Shown: positions 22,072-35,737, counted from the first letter of the stretch. The stretch: 64,000 nucleotides of DNA from Platynereis dumerilii (GCA_026936325.1 JAPTHN010000019.1:11868253-11932252); one strand, 5' to 3'. Numbers and translations are program-made. The notes: a model not told the origin generated them from the sequence alone.

Positions 22072-23883
22072 GTGATTATGATTTATTCATTTACCCAGTA
22101 TTTCCAGAAAAAAACAACAACATTATAAATGTCTCTTAGCAATTTTTTTGTGTGCAAAATTACAACTAAACCATGAAAATTCTCATTCGAAGTTTGAAAA
22201 ACCTGTCAAAAAGGAACTGAGTGCCACAAAGTCCCTTCTTGCATTATAATATTGTTTGAAAGTTCCAGACCTTAGGAATATAAAATCTTTAAAAATCAGA
22301 ACAAAGTGTGCTCAACTGAAGGAGAAAGTGCAGGTCAAAAATGTGTTGTGAATGGCTAGATTGCAAACTTATCAAAACTTCTGCAAAAAATGTTTAATTA
22401 AAAACATTTAATTGAATATCAGACACATTTTAATGTTTCTTTGAGATTCTGTGGCAACTTGGCTTTAATTTGGTGTGTCAGACAACTTTCTATCCCGAAT
22501 AAACTGGATGCTATGTCAACTTTTCTGATGCCATGCGGGCTCTAACAAGCACAATGTAATGATTGTGGCGATATGTTGCCATGACAGCAGCATATATATA
22601 TGACAAGAAAATGCCAGAAGTCTTTGAGTGCTTTATCTGTTTGTGAGTTCTGACACTACAAATGTTAAATAGCTGGTTTTGAAATTAATAATGTAAAGAA
22701 GAATCAAATTTCTGGATTTGTTTGACAATAAAGTGTGTATACAGCTGTTGCTATGGCAATAGTTTTTGTTTTTTATCATATTCTAATTACTAGTACAAGA
22801 CATAGTTAATCTCTCCCAAAAAAAAAAAGTCATCAAAATGTCAAAAAGTTGGACCTCAACAAAGCATCCAGAGTAGGTTTGTTTTGCTTCTTCAAAAATC
22901 ATTCATCAGATTTCAATTAAAATGGCAACAAGTGATCATTAATTATACATTTTTTAATGAATTTTGTTTTAAAGTGGGGGTTACCATATTTACCCCCTAG
23001 ATTAGAGCTTATAGTTATTTGTCTTATTTAGCCATAGTGATGTCAAGATGTGGCAATTTTGGCAAAAAATGATGACATTGGTTTCTATGACAACCTTTTA
23101 AGAATTTTAAATTCATCGCAGCTGCTTGAAATTTTGGGAAGGTGTAGAGGAGAGTCATGAGCACACAATCATGTGAAAAAACAAGACCTTCTCATATATG
23201 CACTTCCTATAGAGTGAAAGAATAACAGTCGTTATCACAATTTTATCAATTTTTCGACATTTACCCTAAATTTACCTTTAACCCCTTTCACCTGTGTCAT
23301 TATTTTAGATGCGTGAAATAGCCTAATTTAGTTCTAAATATGGCTGAACTGACCATTTTATTCTATTGCTATTTCCATTCTTAAAAATGACCTTTAAATA
23401 TAACAATGTCTGGTTATTTTCTGATTGTTTTCTCAACATAGTAATGGTTGCTATGGCAACCACAGGTAATTGCCAAAGTGCCGACAACCATTTTTTGATA
23501 GCCTAGGGTGCTAGCAACACATTGGCATAGGTCTCTACATGCCCTCAAAAATCATCCACGGGAGGGTGCTTGCTCCTGGACTATACCCTTCTGTGGATGT
23601 CATTGGAAAATTGAACCAATGAAATAAGTGACTTGCGGGGAGACCATTTAATATCCGGGGGGGGGGGGGAAGGATTGGAGTTTCTTTAAAAATAAAAAAT
23701 TTTATGCTCAGTCAGTGGCATAACTCGGGGGTCTCGAGCAGGGGGGCACCTGGGGGGCACATGATTCCCTGGGGGGCACCCGCTATATTAATTAATGGCC
23801 ATTGCAAGGTCAGCCATGTTTGCGGATAGTTAGAAAAGTGGTGTCTCACGGCATGGACAAAATGACTCAAATTGATGTCTAAC
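22072..23883. other. Start of the 33 kb intron, no gene
   Basis: AT-rich sequence without recognisable coding. The open frame of the preceding exon runs 57 bases past the donor to a stop at 22126. There is a G-run at about 23657-23668. A repeat-like 'ggggggcac' cluster lies at 23735-23780. Confidence 0.5.
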
Positions 23884-25014
23884 CTATTCACTGGGGGCTA
23901 ACGGCCGAGGGTAATCCGGATTGCCCTCGGCCGTGCTCTCCATGACAGGAGAGTTAAAATTTTAAGTTTTTGTGGAATTCCTTAATAATGCTGTTGATTT
24001 GCAGCAAAAAGTGTGATGGATCTTGAAGATGATACACATAGTCACTTTATACATTGACAAAATAATCATAACAGTGCTTTGTTTTAATAAAAATGAAGGA
24101 AAATCAGTTCGAAAAATGTCAAGGGTAATCCAAATCATGATGGAGGGTAATCCAAGGTTTCATTTTGAGATGGACGAGGGTAATCCAAAGAGCACAGAAG
24201 ATATTTTTGTGTTATTGCAAGGGTTTGTTTTTGCTGCATTACTGCCAAAGTGGATTTGTTGGTTTAGCATAGTGGACAAAATGAACAAAACTTCTGAGGA
24301 GGTCCTGCTGGTTCAATACAGTTTATATAACACTTGTACTAATAAATTGATTATTATTTTGACTAATTTTGGAATTACTAGCCTCTCAAAAATTATGCAA
24401 TGCCGAGGGTCAGGTCTCAATCAGACCCCATTGAAGGATACACCCAGGTCACTAAGCACAGTTTTATGATGGGGTTAGTTGAGAAGTGAGGGTAGTTGAC
24501 GAAGGTGAGGGGAGTTGAGGGGAGATGAGGGGAGCCACATGTTCCCCACCGCACAGACAAAACAGGGAATAGTGGAAAAAAACCTGTGGGGAAAAATAAG
24601 GGACTTTGAAATTTGGCCTCAAATTCAAAGAAAACACAGGGAATTTGGTTTACATATGTTGATCATGAAACAATGCCTCTTTTTTTAGCAAAAATCCGTA
24701 AAAATTATGAGGGGCTTTTAGGAAGTTGATGAAATTTTTTCACTCATTTGTTTCATACGGACACTTTTTGCAATGTAGAATTTAAAAATCACAGAACAAA
24801 ATTCAGATATCTTGGAATGCATTTCGTAAATGTGGGACAATTTTTTAAGTGGAAAATGAGCTGTGATCTTTCTGAACAGCCCTCCTAGTTTTTGGTTTTT
24901 GATTAATGTGGTAACACAATGATAAGCCCGAATAATGCCAGGGAAAACGTCCAGCGCGGAAAATTCAGTGAAAAATAAAACATTGGGAATTTGCTTGCCA
25001 AATTTCAGTGGGTA

Positions 25015-25190
25015 CCCTAATAAGTGAGGAGAACCGAGTTCAGTTGAGGAAAGTCAAGTTGAGTTGAGGGAAAACAAGTTTTGTTTTAAGGGAAGCCAAG
25101 TTCAGTTGAGGGAAGCAAAGTATAGTTCAAGGGAAGCCGAGTTTAGTTGAGGGAAGCCAAGTTTAGTTGAGGGAAGCTGGTAGTTGACAG
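25015..25190 (+). repeat. GA-rich minisatellite, about 20-bp unit
   Basis: Tandem degenerate copies of 'gttcagttgagggaagccaa' inside E1. Similar units in reverse orientation ('cttccctcaactaccctcag') flank the hAT-like element at 55493. 24470-24545 is a simpler 'ggggag(t/a)tgag' run. Confidence 0.75.
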
Positions 25191-25499
25191 GATTTTAGGT
25201 GGGGGAATTTCAGGCTTGGAGAGGGTAAAAGGGGTTTGGCTGAGGGTACTGAGTTTGTGAGATGGATGTATGATTTTGGTTTTACGTCCCAGGTGCACAT
25301 ACATGCAGATGACACCTCTTCAGGAAATTACCTGGCTTCGCCAATTAGAGTAGTGTTATTTTAGCTATTTGACAAACTAAATAGTCACTGATTTATTTAG
25401 GAAAAGTGATAACATTACAAATTACTGGTGCAGCAGGATGCCTCCTTGAAATGTTGTCACAGTTTCGCAGATTTTGTAATGGACAACTATGGAAGTCCA

Positions 25500-25860
25500 A
25501 AAAGTGACAATAATGAGGTATAGGCTATAGGGAGGAGGCATGCAGTGGGAGGCACTTGGGAGAAAGCAGGGAAGAGAAAGGAAGCATAGAAGAATGAGGC
25601 AAGACCAAGAGAGGAGACACAAAGGAGTAAGCACGGAGGGATGAGGCAAGACGGCCGCAAGAGCCAGGGAGGAAGAATGTTGAGGAGGCAGATAAGCAGA
25701 TAGGAGTGAGACAATGCAGATTGACCTCCATATGAGGCAAGACCTGAGGAGGCTGAGAGGGTTGAGACAAGATAGAGAGAGGGATTAGATAAGTATGACT
25801 GGGGGGCCAGTCGCCAGAGACATGAAGGCATAAGATGAAATCCTCCACAATATTTCACTC
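25500..25860. repeat. Purine-rich low-complexity tract
   Basis: G/A-rich sequence with recurring 'gaggcaagac' and 'gaggaggc' words. Its three minus-strand open frames of 75-123 codons are Leu/Ser/Pro-rich artefacts of composition, not genes. Confidence 0.7.
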
Positions 25861-26609
25861 CTTGCTCCTGGATGTGGGGCTTTCAAACTGAGTAAGAGGA
25901 GTCGTAAATTTCTATAGAGCCTCATTCAAAGAACATGCTGAAAATCGGTTTAAATCGCGCACATGTGATATTCAGACAATCAAATTAAATTAAATGCTAC
26001 TTGGTGAAATTTAGTTCAACCCTTCAAAATGCTTCACACTGAATGTCACTAGAAAAAAAGAAGAAAATCGTCACAGACTACATTCTCTGGGGAAGTACAC
26101 TACCTTCCTGTTTTTAAACCAAACTAACCACTTTTAACCTCACTCGCTACTTTTCATTTTACTACTAAAAATTTTCTCATTTATCTATAGCAGTGCAACC
26201 CAGGGCACGTCAGCCTTCATCCATGACGTTGTGCCGACACAATATCAGATTCAGAAATCTGAAACACATAAAGATTAGCTTGCGAAATTGGACAACTTTG
26301 GTAATTTAATGAGCCTCTGTCAAAGGATTACCCTCGACCAAAAATTGGAATCCCCTCCTTACTCCAGACAGACACTTTTGGATTACCCTCGACCTCGTTT
26401 TTGTCAAATATTGATTATTTTTGTGAATTATGCTTACGTTTTCAATGAATGGAGCATCCTAGACTCCTAGATTCATTTCTGGCATCACTTCCAGCCCAAA
26501 ATTACATGCTATGCATGCACGTTTCATGAAATAATGCCAATGAATTGGAAAGGTGAACTCTCCAGTCATGAAGAGCAATCCGGATTACCCTCGGCCATTA
26601 GCCCTCAGT

Positions 26610-28870
26610 CACTCTGGGACCACTGAGTACGGTAATTAAATTTACTGTCTCCGAAAATGGCCACCTGTCTTTCTGGCCTTCAAAATTGTGGATTTTACTG
26701 TGGATTTACACATCATATATGCCATATTCTAATTATTTTTTCACCTGGCATGTTAGTTACAGTGATCCTAAAGGCATTGACGTACATGTGCATGTCTTTA
26801 ATAATGAATTAGCTGAATATTTGATCATTTTAAGACTGATGCGAGAGACGGTAAATTCATATGAGGGAGAATGGTGTGAGAACGGTAAATTCTATCCAGA
26901 GAGACGGTAAATTCAGCATTTAAGTTAAATAACTTCACAAGTTTTCACAGTATTCAGCCATTCTGTGGGGCTGGTTGATGGTACTAGTAATCAAGAGGCA
27001 TTGGGATGGTATTTCTTTGGTGGGACACCGAATTCAAAGCATTTAGCGGAGTTCTAAACAGTTTATATAAAGTGATATCATGCCTAGTGCAGACCTGTAA
27101 GTTACAGATAATCAACAAAGAACTTGAAATGCTTATTAGCCTCGTAAAAACACAGAATAAGTGTTGCTTTGTGAATCAAAGTAAGGCATGGGAGATCTTT
27201 GAGTTAGACAGTTGTTTGCTATAAAACCATATATAGCAAAATACGACAGTTTGGTTCCTACTTTAAATTTACTTCTGCAGTTCTGAATATGCCCAGGAAG
27301 TGACGTTATAGGGGAGGGTCCCCTGTATCGGACCTGTACCTGGATCGGACTACTCTGATAATGACATAATTGTTAAACTTACGAAGAGCTGTCCTATCTC
27401 GAGAGATTACTTTCAATCATTTGGAATGGTCATGAATGTTTTACTTGAAAAATCTTTGATATTTGAAGTTAAGATAGTCGTGCAGGTTTCACACAATCAG
27501 AATTCACATTATGCTTGGAAATCCTCCAGAATATGTCCAAATGAAAAGAATCCATTGCTATAAATCTAGAAAATTCAGGGAACTGCCTTAAATTTTGCAA
27601 ATTACATTTATTTCCTTGATTGGACTTGTTAGTGTGTCTTCGATCTGACCACCTCATGGATGTAATTATATGCATATATTGGTAACACAGCCTGTAAAAA
27701 TGACAATTTTAGCTTTTTATAAATGAAGAAATAATGCCCTAAGATTATGGTCCAGTGATAAGTTAAGTCAGTTACGTCAATATAACTCCTAGTCCTAAGC
27801 GTATGCTAACATGCCTTCTAATGGCATTTTGTTGAACTATGCAGCTAAGTCATACACCAAAATTCATATTTGATGTAATCTGAGGTCATTCGAAAAAAAA
27901 AATCATTAGATGCTATTTCTTGGCTGATAAATGAAGTAAATAGCTTGAATTATATAAAGCATTGCTTTCTGATGTGGTCCGATCGAAGCAAATTTTTGCT
28001 CCAATCGAGGATACATTTGTCACTTGTGTGGTTGAAGTTCTGGGCACAGTTATACAGTCCTGATGAGCCCAGATGTCAAGATGCCCAAAAAAGAGCCTCA
28101 AAGCATTTAAAGCCTGTGGACCTCTAAGAACTTTTGATTTGTGGAGTAGGCCAGCCTACTATACTACCGAACAACTGCATGGGGAGTTCTGCCTCCACCT
28201 CTCAGCCCCCCCCCCCCCAAAGTTGCCCAATCACAGTTTGAAATAATTTGATTCTCTCTCAGCCGCAATGAAAAACACCTATCAGGTCTCAGAGTCTTCC
28301 CATAAATTGTGCATATAAATTGTGTAAAATATGTGTCAACATCTATTTATTGCTATAACCTTAGTTAATTAAGTCATTTATAAAAATGTCATTCTCTGGC
28401 TGTCTGTCTGTCTGCTAAGTGAATTTTGTGTATGCCCCCACATGCTGAACAACAGAAACACGACTGTACAAATTTGTAGCTGTATTCCATGCTTGGATAA
28501 ACACTAGTCATTTAGCTGCCGTCCTTCTTTGGGCACCAGTAAAGCAGTTTTATTGCTTATCTTTCGAAATTTACCGTCTCCCTCAATCATTTTGCTGATA
28601 AATTTACCGTCTCCCTCTGTCGAATTTACCGTCTCTCGCTTCAGATCTTCTCCCCCTCCATTCATAAAAGCAAGACATGTTCACATCAAAACTGTGGTGG
28701 TTATTTTAGCAATGGAACTCAATCTTTCATTTTCATGCAAAATCCACTGTCTCAAAGGTTTAATTAACCATTTATCAGCAAAATTAAATCCTTGCTTCAG
28801 ACTGAAAATTTAGAGGTCGCCATTTTCGGAGACGGTAAATTTAATTACCGTACTCAGTGGTCCCAGAGTG
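26610..28870. mobile_element. Inner Transib-like element (E2), 2.26 kb
   Basis: Inverted ends start CACTCTGGGACCACTGAGTA and continue for about 50 bp with few mismatches. The target duplication is TCAGT/CCAGT (26605-26609, 28871-28875), with one mismatch. The ends match the Transib-type CACWATGG at seven of eight positions. The motif GAGACGGTAAATT repeats near the left end (26845-26910) and its complement repeats near the right (28570-28635), a pattern typical of transposase-binding subterminal repeats. No transposase was recognised inside. It inserted into the right terminus of E1. Confidence 0.75.
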
Positions 28871-28915
28871 CCAGTGCTATTGACGACGAGATCTCACCCA
28901 TGCAGCCATCCCATA

Positions 28916-29115
28916 CACTGTAAATTTTGAATTTTGAGTTAGCTTAATTGATTGGGTGAGATGGTTGCACAATTCCTTTGAGCCAAGATAGCTTGTTGTT
29001 TGCAAGTTATAACAACATTATGATTATCATAACTCAAAACAGCAAGGCTCAAACAAATTGTGCAACCGTCTCACTCAATCATTTGAGCTAACTCAGAATT
29101 TCAGAATTTACAGTG
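28916..29115. mobile_element. TA-flanked foldback MITE, 200 bp
   Basis: The ends are CACTGTAAATTTTGAATTTT and the complement 'cagaatttacagtg', with TA at 28914-28915 and 29116-29117. The arms include 'gcacaattcctttgagcc' near 28968 against 'caaacaaattgtgc' near 29052. It is probably mariner-type. Confidence 0.82.
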
Positions 29116-29189
29116 TAGCAGCAAACTTTGCATGATGGCTTTATTAAGGGTGCTCTTTACTGTGTCATAAATATTCCACAATAAAACGA

Positions 29190-30533
29190 GCATTTTTCGG
29201 CCTTGTGCACCTTTTTCTCAGTGAAATCTTCCTTTTCTTGCCACTTGCCGCCATCTTTTTCGTCGGCTACCTTCGGGAGCGCTTGGCTATGTCAGTTCGA
29301 TCAACTTCCATACAATTGCACCAAAAGCTCAGTCACCGGCTTCAGCCCTTTTCAACTCATGTTTGGCCGTGAACCTCGCCTGCCCATCGATCATAAATTT
29401 GGACTTGTAGGAGAGTCAGAAGAGATGTCGTACCAAGAATTTGTTGAAGATCTGCGCAGGCGTCTTGAAGATTCTTACAAGCTGGCGAAGACAAACATCA
29501 ATACCGCACTAGCAGCAGGAAAGAAGCAATATGATCACAAAGTGAGAGGAAACAACTTGGAAGTGGGAGACAAACATTGATGAAGAAGACCAAATTAGAT
29601 GAGGGCAAGCGTAAACTAGCGAACTGCTGGGAAGACGAGGTTTACACCGTATTGAAGAAATTGGACGATCTTCCAGTTTACGAGATAAAGCCAGACAACG
29701 GACGAGGAAAAGCCAGAAGAATTCACAGGAACAATCTTCTGCCCATACAGAAGCGTATTCCTGAGAAGAGAATTCTTCCAGTAGCAGCTCGGATGAGGAG
29801 TACAGTCCTCACATGTCTCTCTCAGAAGACGATCAAGAAGATAAGAATGTTCCAGCAGAGGTAGTAGAAGAAAATCCAAGATCAGCTGAGACAGAAGAAG
29901 CTGGGAGAGACGAACCTGAAGCATCGGAATCTTCAGAAGAAGAAGAACTGGAAACTCGTGAGCTACCTCAAAGATCTGGTCGTCAGCGAAGACCTCCTGA
30001 TCGCTATCAAGCTGGAAGTTTCTGTCAAGTTCCTCAGGCAAACGACAAGATGCAACTCATCGCCAAATTCCTGGATTTTCTGAACAAATGATGTGGAAAT
30101 CATTTTCTTTTCAGGGGGGTGTATGTAGTGGTATATAATTCGTTATATGTGTATATATTTACTGAATAAATGCTTTTCCATACTCCTGATGTGTGTTCTG
30201 TTATTTCTGTATTCATGAGTATGCTAGAGGGGGACACCTCCTAGCATACTTGTGTCCACACTAGGTGGCTTCACAGTTAGCCCAGTTTTGGAGGGAAAAT
30301 CTCCCACCACGTCATTCTGGCAGTGGACATGAGTGAATGAACAGCTCACTCTAAACTGTGATTACTAGTTGACAGTTACAACACACATTAGAAGGTAAAT
30401 TGAAGCAGCTTTCCTGTGTGGAGTCAATTGAACCACTTGTGAGAGAGGACCCCAGATAGGGGTCATTGGATACTCGTGGACTTATTAAAGACGAACCTGG
30501 AGTGAACTACACCAATACTAACCATACCAAACA
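29190..30533 (+). mobile_element. Ty3/gypsy LTR retrotransposon fossil, 3' end
   Basis: Only the 3' part of a gypsy-type element is present, and it is broken. The region at about 29300-29560 encodes the integrase C-terminal portion, recognisable from NCTKSSVTGFSPFQLMFGRE. It is followed by a linker and an acidic tail ending with SGRQRRPPDRYQ (29800-30090). A G-run polypurine tract at 30114-30119 precedes a likely 3' LTR from TGTATG at 30120 to about 30533, with a polyadenylation-like AATAAA at about 30165. No 5' LTR, gag or reverse transcriptase was found in the window. It is moderately old. Confidence 0.78.
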
Positions 30534-31126
30534 GGCCTGCATCATCATGTTATTTATTTCAATGTAGCATATTACCTGTGAAAAAACACATTATAAGTTT
30601 ATGGGAGCAAAGTCAGATAAAGATCTTGTAGAAAGTGAAAGAAAGCAATTGGCAAGTTTCCGTGGCTGAGGAATGAGTAGTTTGGCTGGAGTAACATGAA
30701 ACATCGGTGAATTTATAATAGGATTGCAATATGAGTATGTTCAGGAAGGGTTGTTTTGGACGTCGGGTAAATCAAGATAACAATGTCATAATCATACATA
30801 TAAGTTTGGGAAGATTTGAAAGCAAATGAGTTATAGGTGACAAATTTGTGGCAAATGTGAGACACTGATATTTGAGTTGCAGGGTAGTATTGAAGGCATA
30901 ATTGCAAAATTATGGAACATCATACATGTAAATGCCTGGATGGACTATAATATTGGGAGAAATTGTCCTTGATGAAAAGTGTCAAGAAATCATTTGACAA
31001 ACTCTGAGAATAACAGTTTGTTTATATTTAAGGCATTTCATGATTCTCGCAGGAAGTTGGTTACAATAAAGTGCATGTGGGATAGCATCCTAAATAAAAA
31101 TTTTAAAAAACCTGCTTACGCAAGTG
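30534..31126. other. Intron DNA, nothing recognised
   Basis: AT-rich sequence between the LTR fossil and the minisatellite element. No repeat structure or coding was recognised. Confidence 0.5.
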
Positions 31127-31638
31127 CAACCCTCGGCCAAGATTTAGATATGGAGGTAAAGGTCACTCGTGTCAGTTCGGGAAAGTGCAGCATTTGGGAG
31201 CGCTCCCGAATTCGGGAACAGTGCTCCCGAATTCGGGAACTGTTCCCGAATTCAGGAGCATATATCTGTCTGAAGAGTAGAAACTGTTCGTTATGTTTCA
31301 GCAGAGAGAGTTAGGCCTACTACACGAGAGTATTATCTATCCATAGACCTATACAAGTATATAGACCTATTATCCATGCATCTATCTATTGACCTGGCCA
31401 CTGACCTGGCTATTGACCTGTCTGTCTCTCTGTAGGTAGTTATTGAATCTCTTAAAAAATACTTGATCTGAAATGCTCTCCAATGTATTTGTGACATCAG
31501 AAACAATACAATTGCTTCTTCGACAACTTCAGCATGACCAGTTACCTCCAGATTGTCCACACTGGTGCTGATGGGGCGTAAAACACAAACTCACTCAAGC
31601 AAACTCAATGAGACTGAGGAGTAATTGCTACAAATAAT

Positions 31639-32329
31639 CTAAACTCAACAACATTAAAAACACACATTTTCAGTATCATACGCCTACTACAGAAGCACTA
31701 GATTTATCTGGATGTAACTTGGCAAATTTGCTTATTAGCTTCTCAACTAAAGATGGTGAACATCTGAAGAGTCTTGATTTATATTTCTAAGAGCCAGAAA
31801 TCACGTCAAATTTGGAATTTGCAAAATTGAAAAAGGGATAGGCGAGGAGATACCGATGTTATCATTTTATCATTGATCTCAAATGGTCAAACAGATGTCC
31901 AACTAGATTTCAGCTCAAAATTAGACCAAACACAGGATAATTTCCGATGCTTATGATGCAAAAGTATTGAAAATTTTGTGACAAACGAATGTGAAAAACA
32001 CCACTTTGGTAGAAAAATCAACCAAAAACTCATAAAATCCCTTTAAAAGCATGAGTACCACCTTTCTTATGTCCACACTCAAAAAAATGAGCTATGACAG
32101 AAATCGATTTTGGACCAATTTGCATGTGATTTTCGTTTTTGGACATGTTGTACTAAAAGTGACCTATTCCAGCCGTTTCATATTCTTTCTTTATGGAATT
32201 TTCTGGACTCTCAAAAGAGATGTCAACTGACATCAGTGACTCAGTGTAAAGTTTCACGGAAATGTCCACATAACAAGTTAGTTTTTATGCTATTCCTAAA
32301 TGTGTTGTTTTCAATGCTGCTGAGTTTAA
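31639..32329. mobile_element. CTAAACTCA foldback family, copy 1
   Basis: It starts CTAAACTCAACAACATTAAA and ends with the decayed complement 'gctgctgagttta'. These ends match the better-preserved copy at 41261-42180. There is no coding content. Confidence 0.6.
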
Positions 32330-32734
32330 TTCTATGAAAATACATTCAGAATTTCCAAGTGCCGGTCTCTCACCTCATTGTAATGCGTCATTTCTTGAAG
32401 ATCATTAGTTAAATTGAATTGAATCTAAATTTAAATTCACATTCAGCACACAGATCGATGCAGTTATTTAATTTGTTTTGCTTTTCTATTGCTACCCAGG
32501 ATGCATCTCTTCTCTTCAGGTCACCTCCTACTCTAGTATAGCAGATGATTTCTGTCCATTTTAGGGTATTTGTGTTATTTTCTCTGCAACTGGGAGGAGT
32601 TCAGCTATGAGCTATTGTAGGTAATGGATTTTAGTCGTTTACACTAAAAGTTCCAACTATGGAAGAGATAGGACAGTATAGAGGACAAGACAAGCTGGAC
32701 AGTTGAATCATCTCTCATAGCAATATCTAGAGAG

Positions 32735-32822
32735 ATTTATAGCCATTTATGGATATAGAGATAGATATATACAGAGATAGATAGACAAAGAGATAGATTT
32801 AGAGATAGATAGATAGATAGCA
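32735..32822. repeat. GATA-type microsatellite
   Basis: Imperfect gata/gaga tetranucleotide run. It shares its motif with the larger tract at 35384. Confidence 0.85.
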
Positions 32823-32839
32823 GCCCATTCTCCACCCCA

Positions 32840-33180
32840 GAATGAAATACGTACTTTATGGACTTTTTACACCTAGATATAAACACCGGTCTTCATTCTG
32901 AAGGAACAAAAAGGACGTCCTTCATTCTCATGTATAGATCACACCACTGTTGAGAATGAACACCGGCCTTAATTTCTACACATTACTACAAAATAAAAGC
33001 TGGCCTTCATTCTCTCAACACCAGAATGACAATGAAGGGTGGTCTTCATTGTGAAAGCAAATTAAATACTGCATTTTATTATTTAACCTATTGTAGAAAA
33101 TGAAGGATAGTCTTCATATCCAGTCAAATTGTCAGTAATTCAGACCAAAACCCGAAATGAATATCACTCTTCATTTTTAA
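32840..33180. repeat. Degenerate minisatellite with 'cttcattct' core
   Basis: Repeated 'ggtcttcattctgaag', 'cggccttaatttct', 'ctggccttcattctc' and 'ggtcttcattgtga' words at 30-60 bp spacing. It is non-coding. Confidence 0.6.
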
Positions 33181-34635
33181 AGTTAGTTCGGTTTTACATA
33201 AATTAAAGACCCACTTTTTGTCAATTAAGATAGGGCCTTATTTTTCAGTAAACATCAATGTTGAATCCTACAGCCCTTATTCACCAAATTTGGGTAGGTT
33301 TGTAAGAATGTAGTAAATCCAGGGGGTGTGATCTGGATTTTTGTGTTGGGTTAAGTATGGCAGCATTCAGCCTTTGAAATACATTTTTTGTCCAGATCCA
33401 TACCCCTCCCCTGACTCTGCCACTCCTATCCAATTTGCTGAACTCATCTAGTCTTCAGTTTAGTCAATATTTTCATTATAGTGCTGTAATTTTGAAGGGG
33501 ACGGTGGTATTTACTTTTAATACCCCCCCACTTTTTGCAGGTTAGGTTGCTACTCAATGGCTGCTTTATCTGGTGTAGATGGGGGGGGGGGTATGAGAGG
33601 GGGGACCTGAGCAATGATGCATTCAATGGACATCACTTAGGTTAGATAATCAGTAAAGGGGTAATTGAAACACTGTTTGATACAGTAAACTTATTTTTAT
33701 AAAAGTTTTTAAAATTACTCTGTTTAAATTTAATGATATGTTTTTTTATAAGTCATTAAACAAAAAGACATTATATTTGCAGAACTACAACATAAAATAT
33801 AACACCATTTATTTTATGTCCATTGAATGAATCATTGCTCAGGTCATTGTCAGAATTATAGGGGTAGTGTCTTATCTAATTATCATTTCTTGTACCCCTT
33901 CCATTGTAATACATGTATAATAGCATTTATTAGATAATTATAGCTGACCTATTTACATATCTGCAAGTTATATTCAATATTGATAGAATGTATTCTTATA
34001 AATATTACAGACTTGTTCTGAGAACAGTTCATTTTGTCATATTTGAATTATAATCAAAACTCAGACTTTTTCCAATTAACAATAATTCACCAAATTCGGT
34101 TCTATTTCATTTTAATGTTGATTTTACCATTTTGTAGGTAGCTATACTGTTTAATCGTATATAAGTACTTTATCAAGAAAATAATTAGGAATTTAGACCT
34201 ATTCCCATTTTGGACTTCAGTAGCCTGGGGATATACATTTCCTTACTGAAACCAGACCTGTTAGTTCTCCCTATTCAAAAGTCTTGTCTATTGTTAGCTT
34301 TCATGTTATAACCATTGAATTAACTAAATTATATTCTGTATTATATGAAATAGATACAGTATCTCCATAAAAATATAAACAAATCGTGTTTAATTCCATC
34401 AAAAACCTGTGATTTTGCTGATTTTGTTTGTTTGTTTGTTTTTTTAATAATCAAGCAATCCACACACTTGTTGGCTATCCTACGGCTTTCCTAGGGTAAT
34501 AAAACCTACTGAACTCATTTAATAATGAAAAAAAAAGCAAATAGAGACCCCCCCTCCCTGCCTCAAATAGAGACCCTGCTGGAATGTCTTCTATATATTT
34601 TATAAAAATATGAAAGGGGGCTTCCCCTCCTCCCT

Positions 34636-34752
34636 TTATCCCTTCTCCTCTCCTCCTCTCCTCCTCTCCTCCTCTCCTCCTCTCCTCCTCTCCTCCTCTC
34701 CTCCTCTCCTCCTCTCCTCCTCTCCTCCTCTCCTCCTCTCCTCCTCTCTCTA
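34636..34752. repeat. (CTCCT)n microsatellite
   Basis: About 20 pentamers. The RRGGEEE open frame on the minus strand is an artefact. Confidence 0.95.
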
Positions 34753-35383
34753 ACTAAAGGCTTGAATGCTTGCAAATTATACAAAAACCCTGCTATTGAT
34801 ATATTTCAAGTATATCAATATCTAACATTTTCAAACAAAAGTTTTGATTTTTATTTTTTCTAGATGTGAATTAAGGCACTGTCGGCTTCCTATTAGAGCC
34901 CTACAATGTTAAAATGTAAATATTTCGTAGCAGTAAATATTTATTTATTTATTTATTTACAAATATATTTTACAAGGGTAAAATCAGTCAGCTGAAACTG
35001 TTTTACAATGATGCCCTTCAAACATACAATTCAACAATTAAGTAAAACAATAAAGATAAAAGTATATTAGAAATCACATCCCAGAATACAATAAAATGCC
35101 CATTCAATTATGTGAAGTTCAACACAAATCTGCTGACATTCTCATCATAAATACAATGTTGCATGAGTGCAGGATTTATATGCGGAAAAGGATGGTCAAA
35201 GAGGCCAATTCCACAGAAAGCAGGTCCATTTTTCGGCAATTACCCTTACCATAGGCATATCTATATCAGAAAATGAATGACATTCTTCATCTTGTACATG
35301 TTCCTTCAGAATTAAATACAACCTTCATTTTCAGGTGACAAAAGTCCATGAAGTACGTATTTCATTATATGTGGAGAATGTGT

Positions 35384-35634
35384 TGATAGATAGATAGACA
35401 GATACATAGATAGATACATAGATAGATACATAGATAGATACATAGATAGATACATAGATAGATACATAGATAGATACATAGAATAGCATAGATAGCATAG
35501 ATAGCATAGATAGTATAGAGACAGAGAGATGCAGAGACATAGATAGAGAGACGTATGGATATAGAGACAGACAGATATAGAGACAGATGCAGAGATAGAT
35601 AGATATACAGATAGATAGATAAAGGGATAGACAG

Positions 35635-35667
<33 letters not shown>

Positions 35668-35688
35668 TGATAGATTGATAGATAGATT

Positions 35689-35737
<49 letters not shown>

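Larger units (their letters stand above)
23889..28876. mobile_element. Outer Transib/CACTA-like element (E1), nested host of E2
   Basis: The left end CACTGGGGGCTAACGGCC at 23889 and the right segment 'ggccattagccctcagt' at 26593-26609 are inverted. The final CCAGTG lies beyond the inner element at 28871-28876. The flanks carry a perfect 5-bp duplication, CTATT (23884-23888, 28877-28881). The motif GAGGGTAATCC repeats near the left end (about 23907, 24123, 24147, 24178), and its complement repeats near the right end (about 26326, 26382, 26584). No transposase frame was seen. The core holds GA-rich minisatellites. A 5-bp duplication fits Transib, and CACT ends fit Transib or CACTA. The assignment is inference. 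Confidence 0.72.

Noticed and set aside
24023-24469. 148-codon open frame in E1
   Set aside because: It spans the GAGGGTAATCC subterminal repeats and shows no recognisable domain, so it is not counted as a gene.
25422-25858. Leu/Ser/Pro-rich minus-strand proteins
   Set aside because: Three overlapping frames open together over a purine-rich tract, which is a composition artefact.
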